A stretch of 64,000 bases of DNA from Bifidobacterium sp. ESL0790 (GTDB lineage Bacteria > Actinomycetota > Actinomycetes > Actinomycetales > Bifidobacteriaceae), in NCBI RefSeq assembly GCF_029395435.1, contig NZ_CP113915.1, positions 310,001 to 374,000 of the forward strand, read 5' to 3'. The translations under genes were made by a program, and so were the position numbers. The notes beneath the pieces are model-generated. The model did no database searches and had not been told where the DNA came from. It saw only the letters and a list, made by a program, of their open reading frames with translations. The number at the start of each line of letters is the position of its first letter. Position 1 is the first letter of the stretch. Shown here one piece after another: positions 1 to 8,769 of this stretch.

Positions 1-498
1 GCCAAATCCGGCGCCTCCAATCTTGGTAACGGTGAAGGTTCGGCCAACAGCAGCGACGCGCAGAGTGTGGCGCGGCGTCTGGCCGTGGTCATCGCGGCGG
101 TCGACGGGCTTTTTGGCATCATCGCGGGTGATGGTTCAGCTGACGTGGACCAGCGCGCCGCCGCCAGCCGTGTCACGCCGGTGATGCTCTATCTCAACGA
201 GCTGTGCGAGCGGATGTCGATTCCGCGCATGTTCTTTGACCGCGAGCAGTTCGAGTCCTTGTTGGGCACGTATGCCGACGCGGCGAAATCTGGAAGTTCC
301 AGCGCGGAATCGCTGGCCCGGGCCATCGCCCCGTTGGCCCAGCAGGAGTGGCGGAAGCACCACGATGACGTCGTCTTCGACCCGGTCGCCGCCAAGAAGG
401 CCGCCAAGGATGCGGACGAGAAGCAGAATCGCGCCAAGCTGGCCGAGAAGTTCAAGGACATCCCCGAGGATCCGAACAAACCCCACATCGATCTGTAG
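1..498 (+). CDS. C-terminal part of an unrecognised protein
   Basis: The reading frame is open from the first base, so this is the 3' end of a gene that starts outside the window; a GTG at 67 is an internal candidate start but the frame runs on upstream of it. About 165 residues are visible. The first 20 or so are Gly/Ser/Asn-rich like a flexible linker. The middle looks helical, and the last 60 residues are highly charged (Lys, Asp, Glu) and end in NKPHIDL. I see no catalytic motif, signal peptide or membrane segment and do not recognise the family. No neighbouring operon partner is visible; a long hairpin begins about 160 bp after the stop. Confidence 0.6.
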   Translation, partial: AKSGASNLGNGEGSANSSDAQSVARRLAVVIAAVDGLFGIIAGDGSADVDQRAAASRVTPVMLYLNELCERMSIPRMFFDREQFESLLGTYADAAKSGSSSAESLARAIAPLAQQEWRKHHDDVVFDPVAAKKAAKDADEKQNRAKLAEKFKDIPEDPNKPHIDL

Positions 499-658
499 GC
501 CACAAGGCGTCACCGTCGGGTTTTGTCGGAGGCGCGTCAGCTTGCGTGTGGGTGCGTCCTTGCTCAACTCATTTGCGCGTGAATGAGAAGTGTTGAGCCA
601 ATCTTGGCTAGCTGGCCGTAAGACCACGAAGGCAACGATTCGCGCGCTTTCCTCGGCG

Positions 659-710
659 ATATCAAAAGGGTTCCACCTCAATAATCCATGAGGTGGAACC
701 CTTTTGATAT
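659..710. terminator. Long perfect inverted repeat, likely bidirectional terminator
   Basis: The arms 659-679 and 690-710 are perfectly complementary over 21 bp, with a 10-nt loop. The A-rich left end and T-rich right end (AAAAGG/CCTTTT) lie inside the stem. It sits between a plus-strand gene ending at 498 and a minus-strand gene ending at 739, which suits termination from both sides. Confidence 0.65.
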
Positions 711-738
711 TACGAACGGCGATTATCGCCGGTGCCGT

Positions 739-2028
739 TTATTGACGCGGCTGGCCGTAGCCATTGTTGCCGGTGCCAGGCTGGCCGCCGTTTTGGGTCG
801 GCGTGCCAGGCTGGGTGTAAGGCTGATAGCTCTGCGGGGCTGCGCCGGTTTGAGGAGTGGCGCTCGGCTGAGGAGCCGCCGAAGCGGGCTTCTGGGCCGG
901 CGGGACCTGCGGGCTCTTATAGGGCTGCTGGGCCTGCGTCGCGCTGGGATTCGTGTACTGCGGCTGCGCGGCCGGCTTGGGCTGGTTGTAGCCGGTAGTG
1001 GTCTGCGCAGGAGCTGCGCCGTTCTGCCCGTAAGGATGGCTGTTGGCGGCGGCAGCGTTGGGCACGTTCCTGTTTTGCGGTTGCGCCGCGCCCGTGGGCA
1101 TTGGAATCGAGGAGGAGGGCGAAGCGACATTGGCGGGAACCACCACGCGGTTGCTGTCGAAGCGCGCGCCGGCCGGGTTCGGTCCGGAGATCATCAGGAC
1201 AAGCCAGGCGATGAAGTAGCCCAGGGCGCACAGGCCGTAGATGATGAGGCCAATGGCGGCGCCGCCGGCCATGGTGTCGACGTCACCACCGCCTGCCACC
1301 GCGCCTATACCCATGGAGGCGACCATGACGATCAGGCCGACGACAACCAGGCCGTAGGGGAGCAGTGCCCACCAGCCGGACTTATTGGAGTCGTGCAGCC
1401 TGCGGATCATGACGGCGAGCGAGGGGATCAGCACCGCGAGATTCCACAGTCCGAGGAGATAGTTGCCCTTGCCGAAGATGATCGCGTCAAGGATGATGAA
1501 GACGATTGCGGCGAGGAAGAGGAAGAGCTGCGCCCACCAATACTCGCTGCGGGAGGCGCGGCCCGAGAAGACGACGTACTTGGTGAAGAAGCGCTTGATG
1601 GCCTCGATGAACGAGCAGCCATAATAAGGAAGGTCGCGAGACGGCGCCGCAGCTCCCATGGTCGGGTTCGCGTTCGGGGCCTGATAGGGGCGCTGGCCAC
1701 CCATCGGCTGCGTGGGCGCCGAGGCCGGAGCGGGGGTGTAGCCTTGCGGCCGCTGCTGCTGGCCCTGGCTTTGCGGGGCCTGCTGATAGGCGGGAGTCGC
1801 CGGGCGCTGCCAATTGTTGTTGGCGTTGCCGGGGGTGCCGTTCTGCGCGGGTTGCGCCGGCTGTGTGGGCTGCTTTGCCTGTCCGTTGTATGCGGGATAT
1901 GCGTTGGCGCCATTCGGCCGCGCGTTGCCGTACCCGCCTGTGGGGTTGGTGCTCGGGGTGTTGTTCTGGCCACCTTGCGATGCCGGCGCGTTGTTGTATG
2001 GGCCGAAGCTCGGATTGGTGTCGCTCAT
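739..2028 (-). CDS. DUF805 membrane protein with Gln/Asn/Pro-rich tails
   Basis: This 429-residue protein has a DUF805 membrane core between two disordered tails. Residues 1-130 are rich in Asn, Gln, Pro, Gly and Ala. The core starts at about 140 and contains the family hallmark FSGRASRSEYWW (154-165), several hydrophobic helices (about 166-285) and the second hallmark MIRRLHDSNKSGWW (207-220). From about 300 to the end the chain is again Gln/Pro/Asn/Thr-rich. DUF805 proteins are inner-membrane proteins of unknown function, usually only 120-150 residues long, so two thirds of this protein lies outside the domain. It appears to be a single-gene unit ending in the hairpin at 659-710. Function is unknown. 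Confidence 0.85.
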   Translation of the reverse strand: MSDTNPSFGPYNNAPASQGGQNNTPSTNPTGGYGNARPNGANAYPAYNGQAKQPTQPAQPAQNGTPGNANNNWQRPATPAYQQAPQSQGQQQRPQGYTPAPASAPTQPMGGQRPYQAPNANPTMGAAAPSRDLPYYGCSFIEAIKRFFTKYVVFSGRASRSEYWWAQLFLFLAAIVFIILDAIIFGKGNYLLGLWNLAVLIPSLAVMIRRLHDSNKSGWWALLPYGLVVVGLIVMVASMGIGAVAGGGDVDTMAGGAAIGLIIYGLCALGYFIAWLVLMISGPNPAGARFDSNRVVVPANVASPSSSIPMPTGAAQPQNRNVPNAAAANSHPYGQNGAAPAQTTTGYNQPKPAAQPQYTNPSATQAQQPYKSPQVPPAQKPASAAPQPSATPQTGAAPQSYQPYTQPGTPTQNGGQPGTGNNGYGQPRQ

Positions 2029-2492
2029 CGGCTTCCTTTCGTCGAGGGTATTGCCTTCGGAATGTTTCCTGGGTCTCCGCTATCGCATCGTTTGACGACG
2101 GCGGAATGGCTTAACCGTAGTCCCATCATAGTCCGATGTGCTGAAAGATGACGCGCGAGGTGCCATATTATGTGTTTTATAATGTGATAATTCAAATAAC
2201 CATCACATTCGTTGGGGTGATTTGAGTGGGCTTCGGTTCTATCAAGAATGATTATTTTTGCTCGGATTGATGTTATGGCAAGCTCGCGTAAAATGGCGTC
2301 GAATGATGAATCAACGATATGTTGCAGTCTTCCAGCCTTGGAAAATCGCCAATCACTATTACTTAAAACGATTTTATCTATCGTGACGTTTGAAGTATGA
2401 TCGGGGGCTATGGCATCAGCGGCGTTGTTGTCGTTGACTTCGGATAATCGGGATGGGTGCCAGCCTTGTGACTTCAGGCGTGGCGCCGTGTT
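2029..2492. other. AT-rich intergenic region without a supported gene
   Basis: These 464 bp separate the DUF805 gene start from the 3' end of the permease gene. The middle (about 2160-2400) is clearly AT-rich compared with the flanks and carries several TATAAT-like stretches, for example around 2175-2195. It probably holds the promoter of the minus-strand DUF805 gene. I see no convincing ORF, RNA gene or repeat. Confidence 0.4.
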
Positions 2493-3314
2493 TTACAGCT
2501 CGCTCTCGTCCAAAAAAGTGGCGTCGTCCTCCTGCGCTGGCCCGAGCAAAAGCCGCTCGACCAGCGATACCACCGCGAGCAGGATTCCGGTCTCCGCCAC
2601 TACCACGATGGCCGCGGAGAAGATCATCGGCGTCTGGAAGGAGTTGAACGCCCCCTGCAGCCACACGCCGATGCCGTTGGTGGCGCCGAGGTATTCCGCC
2701 GTGACGGCCGTGCCGAAGACGTAGGCCGCGCTGATGTGGATGCCCGAGAAGACCTGCCGGGCCGCCACGCGAAGTTTCACGTGAAACAGTGTCCACATCC
2801 TGGTCGCCCCGCAGGTCAACGCCACATCCTCATAGAAACGCGGCACCGCGGCCAGCCCGCGCGAGGTCTCCACGGCGATGGAGAAGACGCTGAAGACGGC
2901 CACCAGGATGATCTTGCCGATGGCGTTGAAGCCGAACCAGATCATGAACAGCGGCGCGATGGTGATGATCGGGATGGTCTGCGCGGCCACCAGCAGCGGG
3001 TAAAGCGCCCGGTTGACGGTTTTCGACAAGTAGAGGCCCATGCCGATCGCCACGCCCACCACAATGGAGATCGCGAAGCCCGAAAGCGCCTCGCCGGTGG
3101 TCACCGACGCCTCGGCCATGAGGTCGGGCCAGGTGGCGGCCATCGACGAGACGATTTCGGCGGGGGAGGCCAGCGTGGTCGCCGAGACGAGGTGGGCGTT
3201 CGCCGCGAGCTGCCAGACGAGCAGCACCAACCCGATGGTGATGGCCGGCGGCAGCGCCTTGCCCCACCAGCGTCGGGCCGACTGCCCCGGCTTTCGCTTG
3301 TTTTCGGATGTCAT
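2493..3314 (-). CDS. ABC transporter permease, SsuC/ThiX-type
   Basis: The 273-residue membrane subunit is of the binding-protein-dependent family that includes nitrate, taurine and HMP/thiamine-precursor importers. After a basic cytoplasmic start it shows about six hydrophobic helices. The inner-membrane component loop near PRFYEDVALTCGATRMWTLF is the EAA-like coupling segment that meets the ATPase. It follows the binding-protein gene ending at 3464 on the same strand, so the two form an operon. No ATPase gene is adjacent; one encoded elsewhere must be used. The start at 3314 (MTSENKRK) is preceded by GGTGGGGAAACA; an in-frame ATG at 3359 (MSQQQG) is the alternative. The product ends in an acidic tail. 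Confidence 0.85.
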   Translation of the reverse strand: MTSENKRKPGQSARRWWGKALPPAITIGLVLLVWQLAANAHLVSATTLASPAEIVSSMAATWPDLMAEASVTTGEALSGFAISIVVGVAIGMGLYLSKTVNRALYPLLVAAQTIPIITIAPLFMIWFGFNAIGKIILVAVFSVFSIAVETSRGLAAVPRFYEDVALTCGATRMWTLFHVKLRVAARQVFSGIHISAAYVFGTAVTAEYLGATNGIGVWLQGAFNSFQTPMIFSAAIVVVAETGILLAVVSLVERLLLGPAQEDDATFLDESEL

Positions 3315-3463
3315 TGTTTCCCCACCGCCTTTTCTGGCCGTGCCTTGCTGTTGACTCATGTCTCGCCTGGTTTGCTTTGCCGCTACGCGCGTCGCGCTGA
3401 AGAATTGCCGACGAACGCGATATTCCCGCGTCGCGCGCGTCGGCCATCGTCCCTCAGCCGCGT

Positions 3464-4570
3464 TTACTCCACATACTTGTTGGTCGACAGCTCGCTGGCC
3501 TGTGGTGCCTTGGCGAGCTTCTTGTTGTGCGAATCCTTGTAGGTGCCTGCGTCGTACTGGAAGTCCAGGTATTTCTGGCCCTCGGCGACGTTGACGGTGC
3601 CGGGCAGCGACTTCGGGTCGCCGTCGGTCCAATAGTTCTCCTTGACGATTTTCTCCATCGAGGCCCGCGCGAGCTTGGGGTCGAGATGTGAGGATTTGGT
3701 TTGGTCGACCAGGATGTCGGCGGCTTTGTCGGGGTTGGTCAGGGCGTAGTCGTATCCACGCTTGGCGGCCTTGATGAACTTCTTGAGATTGGCGGCGTTT
3801 TGCGGTTTTGCCACCCACGAGTCCTTCACCGCGAAGCCGAGTTGGTCGGGGTTGCCGGGCACGCCCCACTGGTCGGCGGCAAAGCAGTTGAGCGCCGGAC
3901 CGTTGAGCTGCGACTCCACTTCCTCCCAGTTGGCGTAGAAACCGGCGAAATCACCCTTGCCACTGGTCAGCGTGCGGAAGGTGTTGGTGCCGGCGGTCGC
4001 GGTTTTGAAACCACCCGAGCCACCCGCGTCGCGGATCATCTGGCGCACCGAGGCGCTCTGCTCGGCCGAGCCGAAGGTGACGAAGGTCTTGCCCGCCAGA
4101 TCCTTGGGGGTCTGGATGTCGGTGCGGCTTTTCAGGGCGCACCAGCGGGCGATGGGCTTCTGCGTCAGGTCGAAGACGAGCTTGAGGTGCGCGCCGCGCG
4201 CGTCGGCGTTGGCCAGGTCGGTGAGCTTCGAGAAGCCGATATTGGCCACGCCGTTCTCCACGCTGGTCTCCGCCCCGGCCTGGGCGGTCGGCAGGATCTT
4301 CACATTGACGCCGGCGTCCTTGAAATAGCCGAGTTTCTGCGCCACATAGAGACCCACGTGGTTGGTGTTGGGTGTCCAGTCGAGCATGAAGGTCAGCGTC
4401 GGGTCGCCGTTCGCCTCATTGCTGGCGGTGGTATCGCCCGTGGCGCCGCAACCGCCCATGGTCAGCCCCAGGGCGAGGGCCACGAACGTGCCGGCGACTT
4501 TGCGCCGTGTGCCGTCGTGATGCTTGGCACGTTGGAACAGTTTGGTCGTATCGGATTTTCCCGATGCCAT
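3464..4570 (-). CDS. NMT1/THI5-like ABC substrate-binding lipoprotein
   Basis: This extracellular binding protein belongs to the NMT1/THI5 family, which binds HMP-type pyrimidines or related small molecules. The mature start LTFMLDWTPNTNHVGLYVAQ is the family signature, followed by the GYFKDAGVNV segment typical of ThiY-like proteins. With the ATG at 4570 it has 368 residues: a basic region, a hydrophobic stretch (FVALALGLTMGG) and a lipobox cysteine at 41. An in-frame ATG at 4708 has a better ribosome site (AAGGTG) but would put about 46 residues ahead of the signal peptide, so I prefer 4570. The permease gene follows after about 150 bp. The true ligand is unknown; pyrimidine precursor uptake is inferred from the family only. 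Confidence 0.8.
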   Translation of the reverse strand: MASGKSDTTKLFQRAKHHDGTRRKVAGTFVALALGLTMGGCGATGDTTASNEANGDPTLTFMLDWTPNTNHVGLYVAQKLGYFKDAGVNVKILPTAQAGAETSVENGVANIGFSKLTDLANADARGAHLKLVFDLTQKPIARWCALKSRTDIQTPKDLAGKTFVTFGSAEQSASVRQMIRDAGGSGGFKTATAGTNTFRTLTSGKGDFAGFYANWEEVESQLNGPALNCFAADQWGVPGNPDQLGFAVKDSWVAKPQNAANLKKFIKAAKRGYDYALTNPDKAADILVDQTKSSHLDPKLARASMEKIVKENYWTDGDPKSLPGTVNVAEGQKYLDFQYDAGTYKDSHNKKLAKAPQASELSTNKYVE

Positions 4571-5011
4571 TTGCGTGTGCTGATTGTCGCTTGCGAAGTC
4601 CTGAGCGATGTGGCGGCCGCGGATCCGAAGGCGCGTGCCATGCATATCGTTCTTGTATATACGGCCGCGCACGAAGCCCGAAAGCCGTTCGCCGATGTTG
4701 CCCACCATGAATCACCTTGCCTGTCGATAAGGCCCGAAACGGCGCATGCGGAAAGGTGAGGAGTCCGCGCGACGAATCGAACCGATGTGTTTGCCCGGCT
4801 TTTGTGCCACGGGTCGCGGTCTTCGATTCCCGCCGTCTGGTCGGTCAAAACCATCGGTGAATCCGCCGTCGCCCAAGCAAACTATGGATATCGTCTCTGG
4901 CGCAGCTGCTGCCACCAACCGCGCGAACAATAGACATTGTAAAAGATGGTGTCCACAATCATATGAGCTGTGCTCCCGGCGAATATGTTTCGGCCTCGGC
5001 GCTTGTTCTCC
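4571..5011. other. Intergenic region upstream of the NMT1-type operon
   Basis: This region lies between the start of the binding-protein gene and the end of the DUF2264 gene. I looked for a TPP riboswitch on the minus strand because of the THI5-like family, and did not find the CTGAGA and ACCTGA blocks. An in-frame upstream ATG at 4708 with AAGGTG before it suggests translation may begin, or once began, further upstream. No other gene is supported. Confidence 0.35.
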
Positions 5012-7159
5012 CTAGTGTTGTTGCGTCGGACGCGGCTTGAGTTCTCCAAGGTGCACGGTCTGGGTGGTGCCGCGATATTCGAGGTGGAGCTCGTCGCCTT
5101 CCAATTGCGCTTCAGGCACGGCGATGGTGCCGTCGGGTTCGAGGCTTTCGAGCTCGCGGTCGCCGAGGTAGGCGGAGACGAACACGTGGCTGCCGGGCTC
5201 GATGGTCCTTGTCTGCATCGGGAAGCGCGTTTTGGGGTAGAGCAGGTTGGTGTTGGGCTCCGGCGCGGCGAGCTCCACCTGGAATCCCTGGGCGCCGACG
5301 AGACCGGTCAGGCCGCGGTCCGTGCGGTAGAACACGGAGGTGAATGGCTCGCCGAAAGTATATGAGTCCGGCGTCGTGTGGCCGGAATCCTTGCCGTCTG
5401 CCGAAGCCGACGAACCAGCGACAGCCCCAACAGCGTCATCGTTCCATCCATCGGAGAACGACCCATCCGCCGCATGCCTGTCGCCATGCACACCATTGCG
5501 TGCGACACCAGTATCGGGCCCATCAAACTCATCGCCGCCGTCGGGCATCGAGAACCCGCCCTCGGCCAGATGTAGCGCCCGCCCAGTGCCGATGGCGTGG
5601 ACGCGGATATGCCAGGGCATCAGCGGCACGATGAAGTTGCGAATCTCGACATCGTTCCATGGCTGCCAGAGTGAATACACGTAGTCGTCGTGGATCGCAT
5701 AGTCCTCGTAGCCAAACGCCGTGCGCCAGTGGTATTGCGATTCTGAGACGGCCAGTGTGCTGTCGCAGGCCATCTGCTTGAGCACCGTGGCGGCTTTGGG
5801 CGTGGAGAAGCCGAAGGTCGTGGAATAGACGTATTTCTCGTATTTCGCGTCGGTGTGGTTGTGCTCGGGCGCGTGCTGGCCGGCGGTGAACGCCTGCACC
5901 TCGCGGCCCGTGGCGCTGTGGGCCACCAGCATGCGCGGTTCAGGCTGAAGTTTCAGCGGTTCGAACTTGAGTGCCTCGCTTTCGTGGCAGGTCCAGAACT
6001 CGTCGGTTTCCGGGATGCACAAAAAGATGAAGCCTTTGAGCGCCCAGTAGGCGGAGGCCGGACCGTTGTAGCCCTCGGCCATGTTCATGTTGGGGTAGGC
6101 GTAGCCGATGGGGATGAGGCCGTCTGATTGGAAGATGTTCTGGCTGAACCACCAGCGCAGGTTGCCCAGCAGCAGGTGCTTCACGTCACTGAGGTTCCAG
6201 CCTTCCGGCATTGGGATGCCGGCGTAGGCGGCAGCGGCCCAGAACGCGGCTTGGGCGAAGCGGTAGTCGAGGCTGCGGCCGAACGGCAGGCAGGCCCCGT
6301 CGCTGGCGAACCAGTTCGCATAGCTCGGCACGAAGGCGCTCGCCCGTTGACGTAACAGCTCATAGCGCTTGGCCTCGGCGTTCGCGGTGCCGTTGGCGTT
6401 GGTGGTTTCGCTGCCTTTGTCGCCTTTATTATTGGCGTCTTTCGCAGCCCGTTCGTCGTCGTGCTCCGCCAGTCCGATGGTCAGCAGCGTGAAGAACTGG
6501 TAGGCGAAGGGGATGTAGTTGTCGATCTGGTCCTTATAGCCGTCGTACGACCATCCGTGCCCGAGATAATGCGACGAGGTAACGTCGAAATCAGCCTGCA
6601 CGAGCGCCTCGTGGTCGGTGTGGCCGGTGTGCGCAAACCAGGTGTTGACCATCTGCCGGAACCACAGCCAGTTGGTCTGAGGTATCTCGTGATGGTTGAT
6701 CTGGTCGAGCCAGTCGAGCATGTTCCGCTGTTGCGTGGCGCTCAGGTGGTTCCAGAAATCCCTGCGCGTCTCGAAGAGGAACGCGGTCACCGCGCCCATC
6801 TCCACGAACAGCTGGTCGTAGTCGTCGAGTTCGCTGCCCCAATAATCCGGGTCGCCGGGCGTGGTGCCGTGCACGAGCCCCGCGCAGGTCGCCTGCCACC
6901 AATCCGGGAAGCGGCGGATGTTGTCGCGGTTGTAGAAGAGCGGTCCGAGGCCCCATAGCAGCCGGCAGAACCCCTCGATGGAGGTGCGGTCCTGGCTGTA
7001 GACCGCGCCGCTGTCGGACATACGGAACCTGCCGTACCGCCCGCCTTCCATCACCAGCCGCATGGCCGGGCGCAGGATGTCGACCAGCGCGCGCTCGCAA
7101 TCCGCCTTGGTGCGCAGCGGGTTTCGCGCCACGGATTCGTTGAAAGGCTGTGTCTGCAT
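5012..7159 (-). CDS. DUF2264 protein, possible intracellular beta-glucuronidase
   Basis: The 715-residue protein matches the DUF2264 family: an N-terminal (alpha/alpha)-barrel-like part rich in aromatic residues (GFCRLLWGLGPLFY; FPDWWQ; QTNWLWFRQMVN; LGHGWSYDGYKDQIDNY; FGRSLDYRFAQAAFWAA), then a beta-rich C-terminal half. From memory, this family overlaps CAZy GH154, which contains beta-glucuronidases active on arabinogalactan-type glycans. The adjacent glucuronate pathway fits that role. No signal peptide is present, so it acts in the cytoplasm. The start at 7159 has AAGGAGCACCC directly before it; an upstream in-frame ATG at 7225 lacks such a site. Residues about 245-275 form an Asn/Lys/Gly-rich insertion, and about 560-610 an Asp/Gly-rich one. 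Exact substrate is inferred. Confidence 0.8.
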   Translation of the reverse strand: MQTQPFNESVARNPLRTKADCERALVDILRPAMRLVMEGGRYGRFRMSDSGAVYSQDRTSIEGFCRLLWGLGPLFYNRDNIRRFPDWWQATCAGLVHGTTPGDPDYWGSELDDYDQLFVEMGAVTAFLFETRRDFWNHLSATQQRNMLDWLDQINHHEIPQTNWLWFRQMVNTWFAHTGHTDHEALVQADFDVTSSHYLGHGWSYDGYKDQIDNYIPFAYQFFTLLTIGLAEHDDERAAKDANNKGDKGSETTNANGTANAEAKRYELLRQRASAFVPSYANWFASDGACLPFGRSLDYRFAQAAFWAAAAYAGIPMPEGWNLSDVKHLLLGNLRWWFSQNIFQSDGLIPIGYAYPNMNMAEGYNGPASAYWALKGFIFLCIPETDEFWTCHESEALKFEPLKLQPEPRMLVAHSATGREVQAFTAGQHAPEHNHTDAKYEKYVYSTTFGFSTPKAATVLKQMACDSTLAVSESQYHWRTAFGYEDYAIHDDYVYSLWQPWNDVEIRNFIVPLMPWHIRVHAIGTGRALHLAEGGFSMPDGGDEFDGPDTGVARNGVHGDRHAADGSFSDGWNDDAVGAVAGSSASADGKDSGHTTPDSYTFGEPFTSVFYRTDRGLTGLVGAQGFQVELAAPEPNTNLLYPKTRFPMQTRTIEPGSHVFVSAYLGDRELESLEPDGTIAVPEAQLEGDELHLEYRGTTQTVHLGELKPRPTQQH

Positions 7160-7333
7160 GGGTGCTCCTTCGCGGTCGGCATGGCCACATCCGGCGTTCG
7201 TCCGCCATCCGTTGGTTGTCGACATTCGCCTCCACTATATCCAGTGCATACGTCCGCGGGAGTGGTGCCGGCATCGTCTTCCCGGCGCTTTCCATGTCGA
7301 TTATGGGCACGCTAACGAGATTTCAGGTTTCAA

Positions 7334-7348
7334 GGCAAGTTATGGCAA
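7334..7348 (+). promoter_or_regulatory. Candidate operator GGCAA-N5-GGCAA, site 1
   Basis: GGCAAGTTATGGCAA lies about 175 bp upstream of the DUF2264 start. It differs by one base from the site at 8645 and by two from the site at 17162. The two GGCAA halves are direct repeats spaced one helical turn apart. Role as an operator is inferred from its recurrence upstream of functionally related genes. Confidence 0.55.
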
Positions 7349-7537
7349 CAAAACGTATCGTAAAAACATATATAATGATAAATATTCTATTTCGATGAGA
7401 AATTAACATTTTTTATGAAAGGTTTACCGGCTTTTCCGCAATCCAAAAAATTAGTGTGAAGGCATTTCGGAACATGATAATTTGGCAAGGCATGGAGCTT
7501 CCTTAGATCGGCTTTGCCAGACCCTTCCCGAGGTCGT

Positions 7538-8575
7538 TCAGCCCCGGATTCTGGCCATGGCGGCGGGGTTGGCTCGCCCGGTGCTCGCGCGCACGATATA
7601 CGAGGACTTGAGCACGATCGGAGCCTTGGTATTGGTGGGCTTGGTGTGACGGATCTGCTCCACGAGCTCGTCGACGCAGGTGGAGCCCAGCTCCTTGCGC
7701 GGCAGGCGGATCGTGGAAAGCGCGGGGGAGACCAGCGAGCTGAACTGCACATCGTCGATGCCCACCACCGAGACCTGCTCGGGCACCGCCACTCCACGGG
7801 CGTGCATGGCCGCGATGAAGCCGATTGCCATGATGTCGTTGTAGGCGATCACGGCCTCGCTCGGGTTGGCCAAAAACGGGTCTCCGGCGCAGAATCCGCC
7901 GCTGAAGGTAGGGGCGTTGGAAGGCACGCGGCGCAGTTTGAGATGCTGGCGCGAGCAGATGGACGAGAGGGTGCGCCAGCGTACGCCGTCCTGCCACGAT
8001 GACTCGGGCCCGCTCAGGTAGGTGAAGCTGTGGTGTCCCAGGGAGACCAGGTGTTGCACCGCCTGCGACAGGCCGGTTTTCACCTCGGCGATCACCGATT
8101 GTATGCCTCGGATGGAGCGGTTGAGCGTGACCAGCGGCTTGGTCTGCGCGAGCTTGCGTATACCCGTGTCCGAAAGCCTGGAGGAGGCGAGCACGATGCC
8201 GTCGATGTTGGGCATGGCCATGTTGATCGAGGTGCGCTCGATGACCATGTTCTCCTCGGAATCGAGCACGAGCAGGCCGAAGCCGTTCGAGAGGCATTCG
8301 TGCTGGGCGCTGCGTGTGTATTCGGAGAAGACGGGGTTGCTCAGGTCGGCCACCACGATGCCGAGCATGCCGTGCAGGTGGTCGGAGTCGGGCCGCGAGG
8401 AGATTGAGGTGGTGCGGTAGCCGATGCTGTCGGCGATCTCGTAGATGCGCTGCGCGGTCTCGGCGCTCACCCGCCCGGGGCGCGCGAAGGCGCGGGAGAC
8501 GGTGGAGGTCGCCACGCCCGCCGCCTTGGCCACGTCTCTGATGGTGACGCTTTTCCGGCGATTGTTCTGTGCCAT
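7538..8575 (-). CDS. LacI-family transcriptional regulator
   Basis: This 345-residue protein has a classic LacI helix-turn-helix at residues 10-30 (TIRDVAKAAGVATSTVSRAF), the hinge region, and a periplasmic-binding-protein-like effector domain (GMLGIVVADLSNPVFSEY; DGIVLASSRL; VSVVGIDDVQFSSLVSPAL). It is transcribed divergently from glucuronate isomerase, with about 195 bp between the starts, and is followed by the DUF2264 gene on the same strand. That position makes it the likely local repressor of the uronate/glycan genes, with a sugar or sugar acid as inducer. Candidate sites occur in the divergent region (8645-8659 and the palindrome AACAATTGTT at 8697-8706). Effector identity is inferred. 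Confidence 0.92.
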   Translation of the reverse strand: MAQNNRRKSVTIRDVAKAAGVATSTVSRAFARPGRVSAETAQRIYEIADSIGYRTTSISSRPDSDHLHGMLGIVVADLSNPVFSEYTRSAQHECLSNGFGLLVLDSEENMVIERTSINMAMPNIDGIVLASSRLSDTGIRKLAQTKPLVTLNRSIRGIQSVIAEVKTGLSQAVQHLVSLGHHSFTYLSGPESSWQDGVRWRTLSSICSRQHLKLRRVPSNAPTFSGGFCAGDPFLANPSEAVIAYNDIMAIGFIAAMHARGVAVPEQVSVVGIDDVQFSSLVSPALSTIRLPRKELGSTCVDELVEQIRHTKPTNTKAPIVLKSSYIVRASTGRANPAAMARIRG

Positions 8576-8644
8576 TCGTCACGCTCCTTCGCTTTCACAC
8601 CAGTGTATGCAGAACTTCAGTATAAGTGCGCTCTTGGGCTTCTT

Positions 8645-8659
8645 GGCAAATTATGGCAA
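8645..8659 (+). promoter_or_regulatory. Candidate operator GGCAA-N5-GGCAA, site 2
   Basis: GGCAAATTATGGCAA lies in the divergent region between the LacI gene and the glucuronate isomerase gene, 70 bp upstream of the LacI start. It is the closest match to the common form of the repeated site. A second candidate, the perfect palindrome AACAATTGTT, is at 8697-8706. Confidence 0.6.
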
Positions 8660-8769
8660 CTATAAACCAGCTTATGGTGGTACGCATAGAGTGGGAAACA
8701 ATTGTTCAGGACCAGGGCAAGGGCACGACGCTGTGTCGGCCTATTGTATACATGAGGATGGTGCTTAAT

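Noticed and set aside
4770-4850. A tRNA-like T-arm (GGTTCGATTCG on the minus strand)
   Set aside because: No acceptor stem, D-arm or anticodon stem can be paired around it.
4571-5011. Possible TPP riboswitch before the THI5-like operon
   Set aside because: The conserved CTGAGA and ACCTGA blocks are not present on the minus strand.
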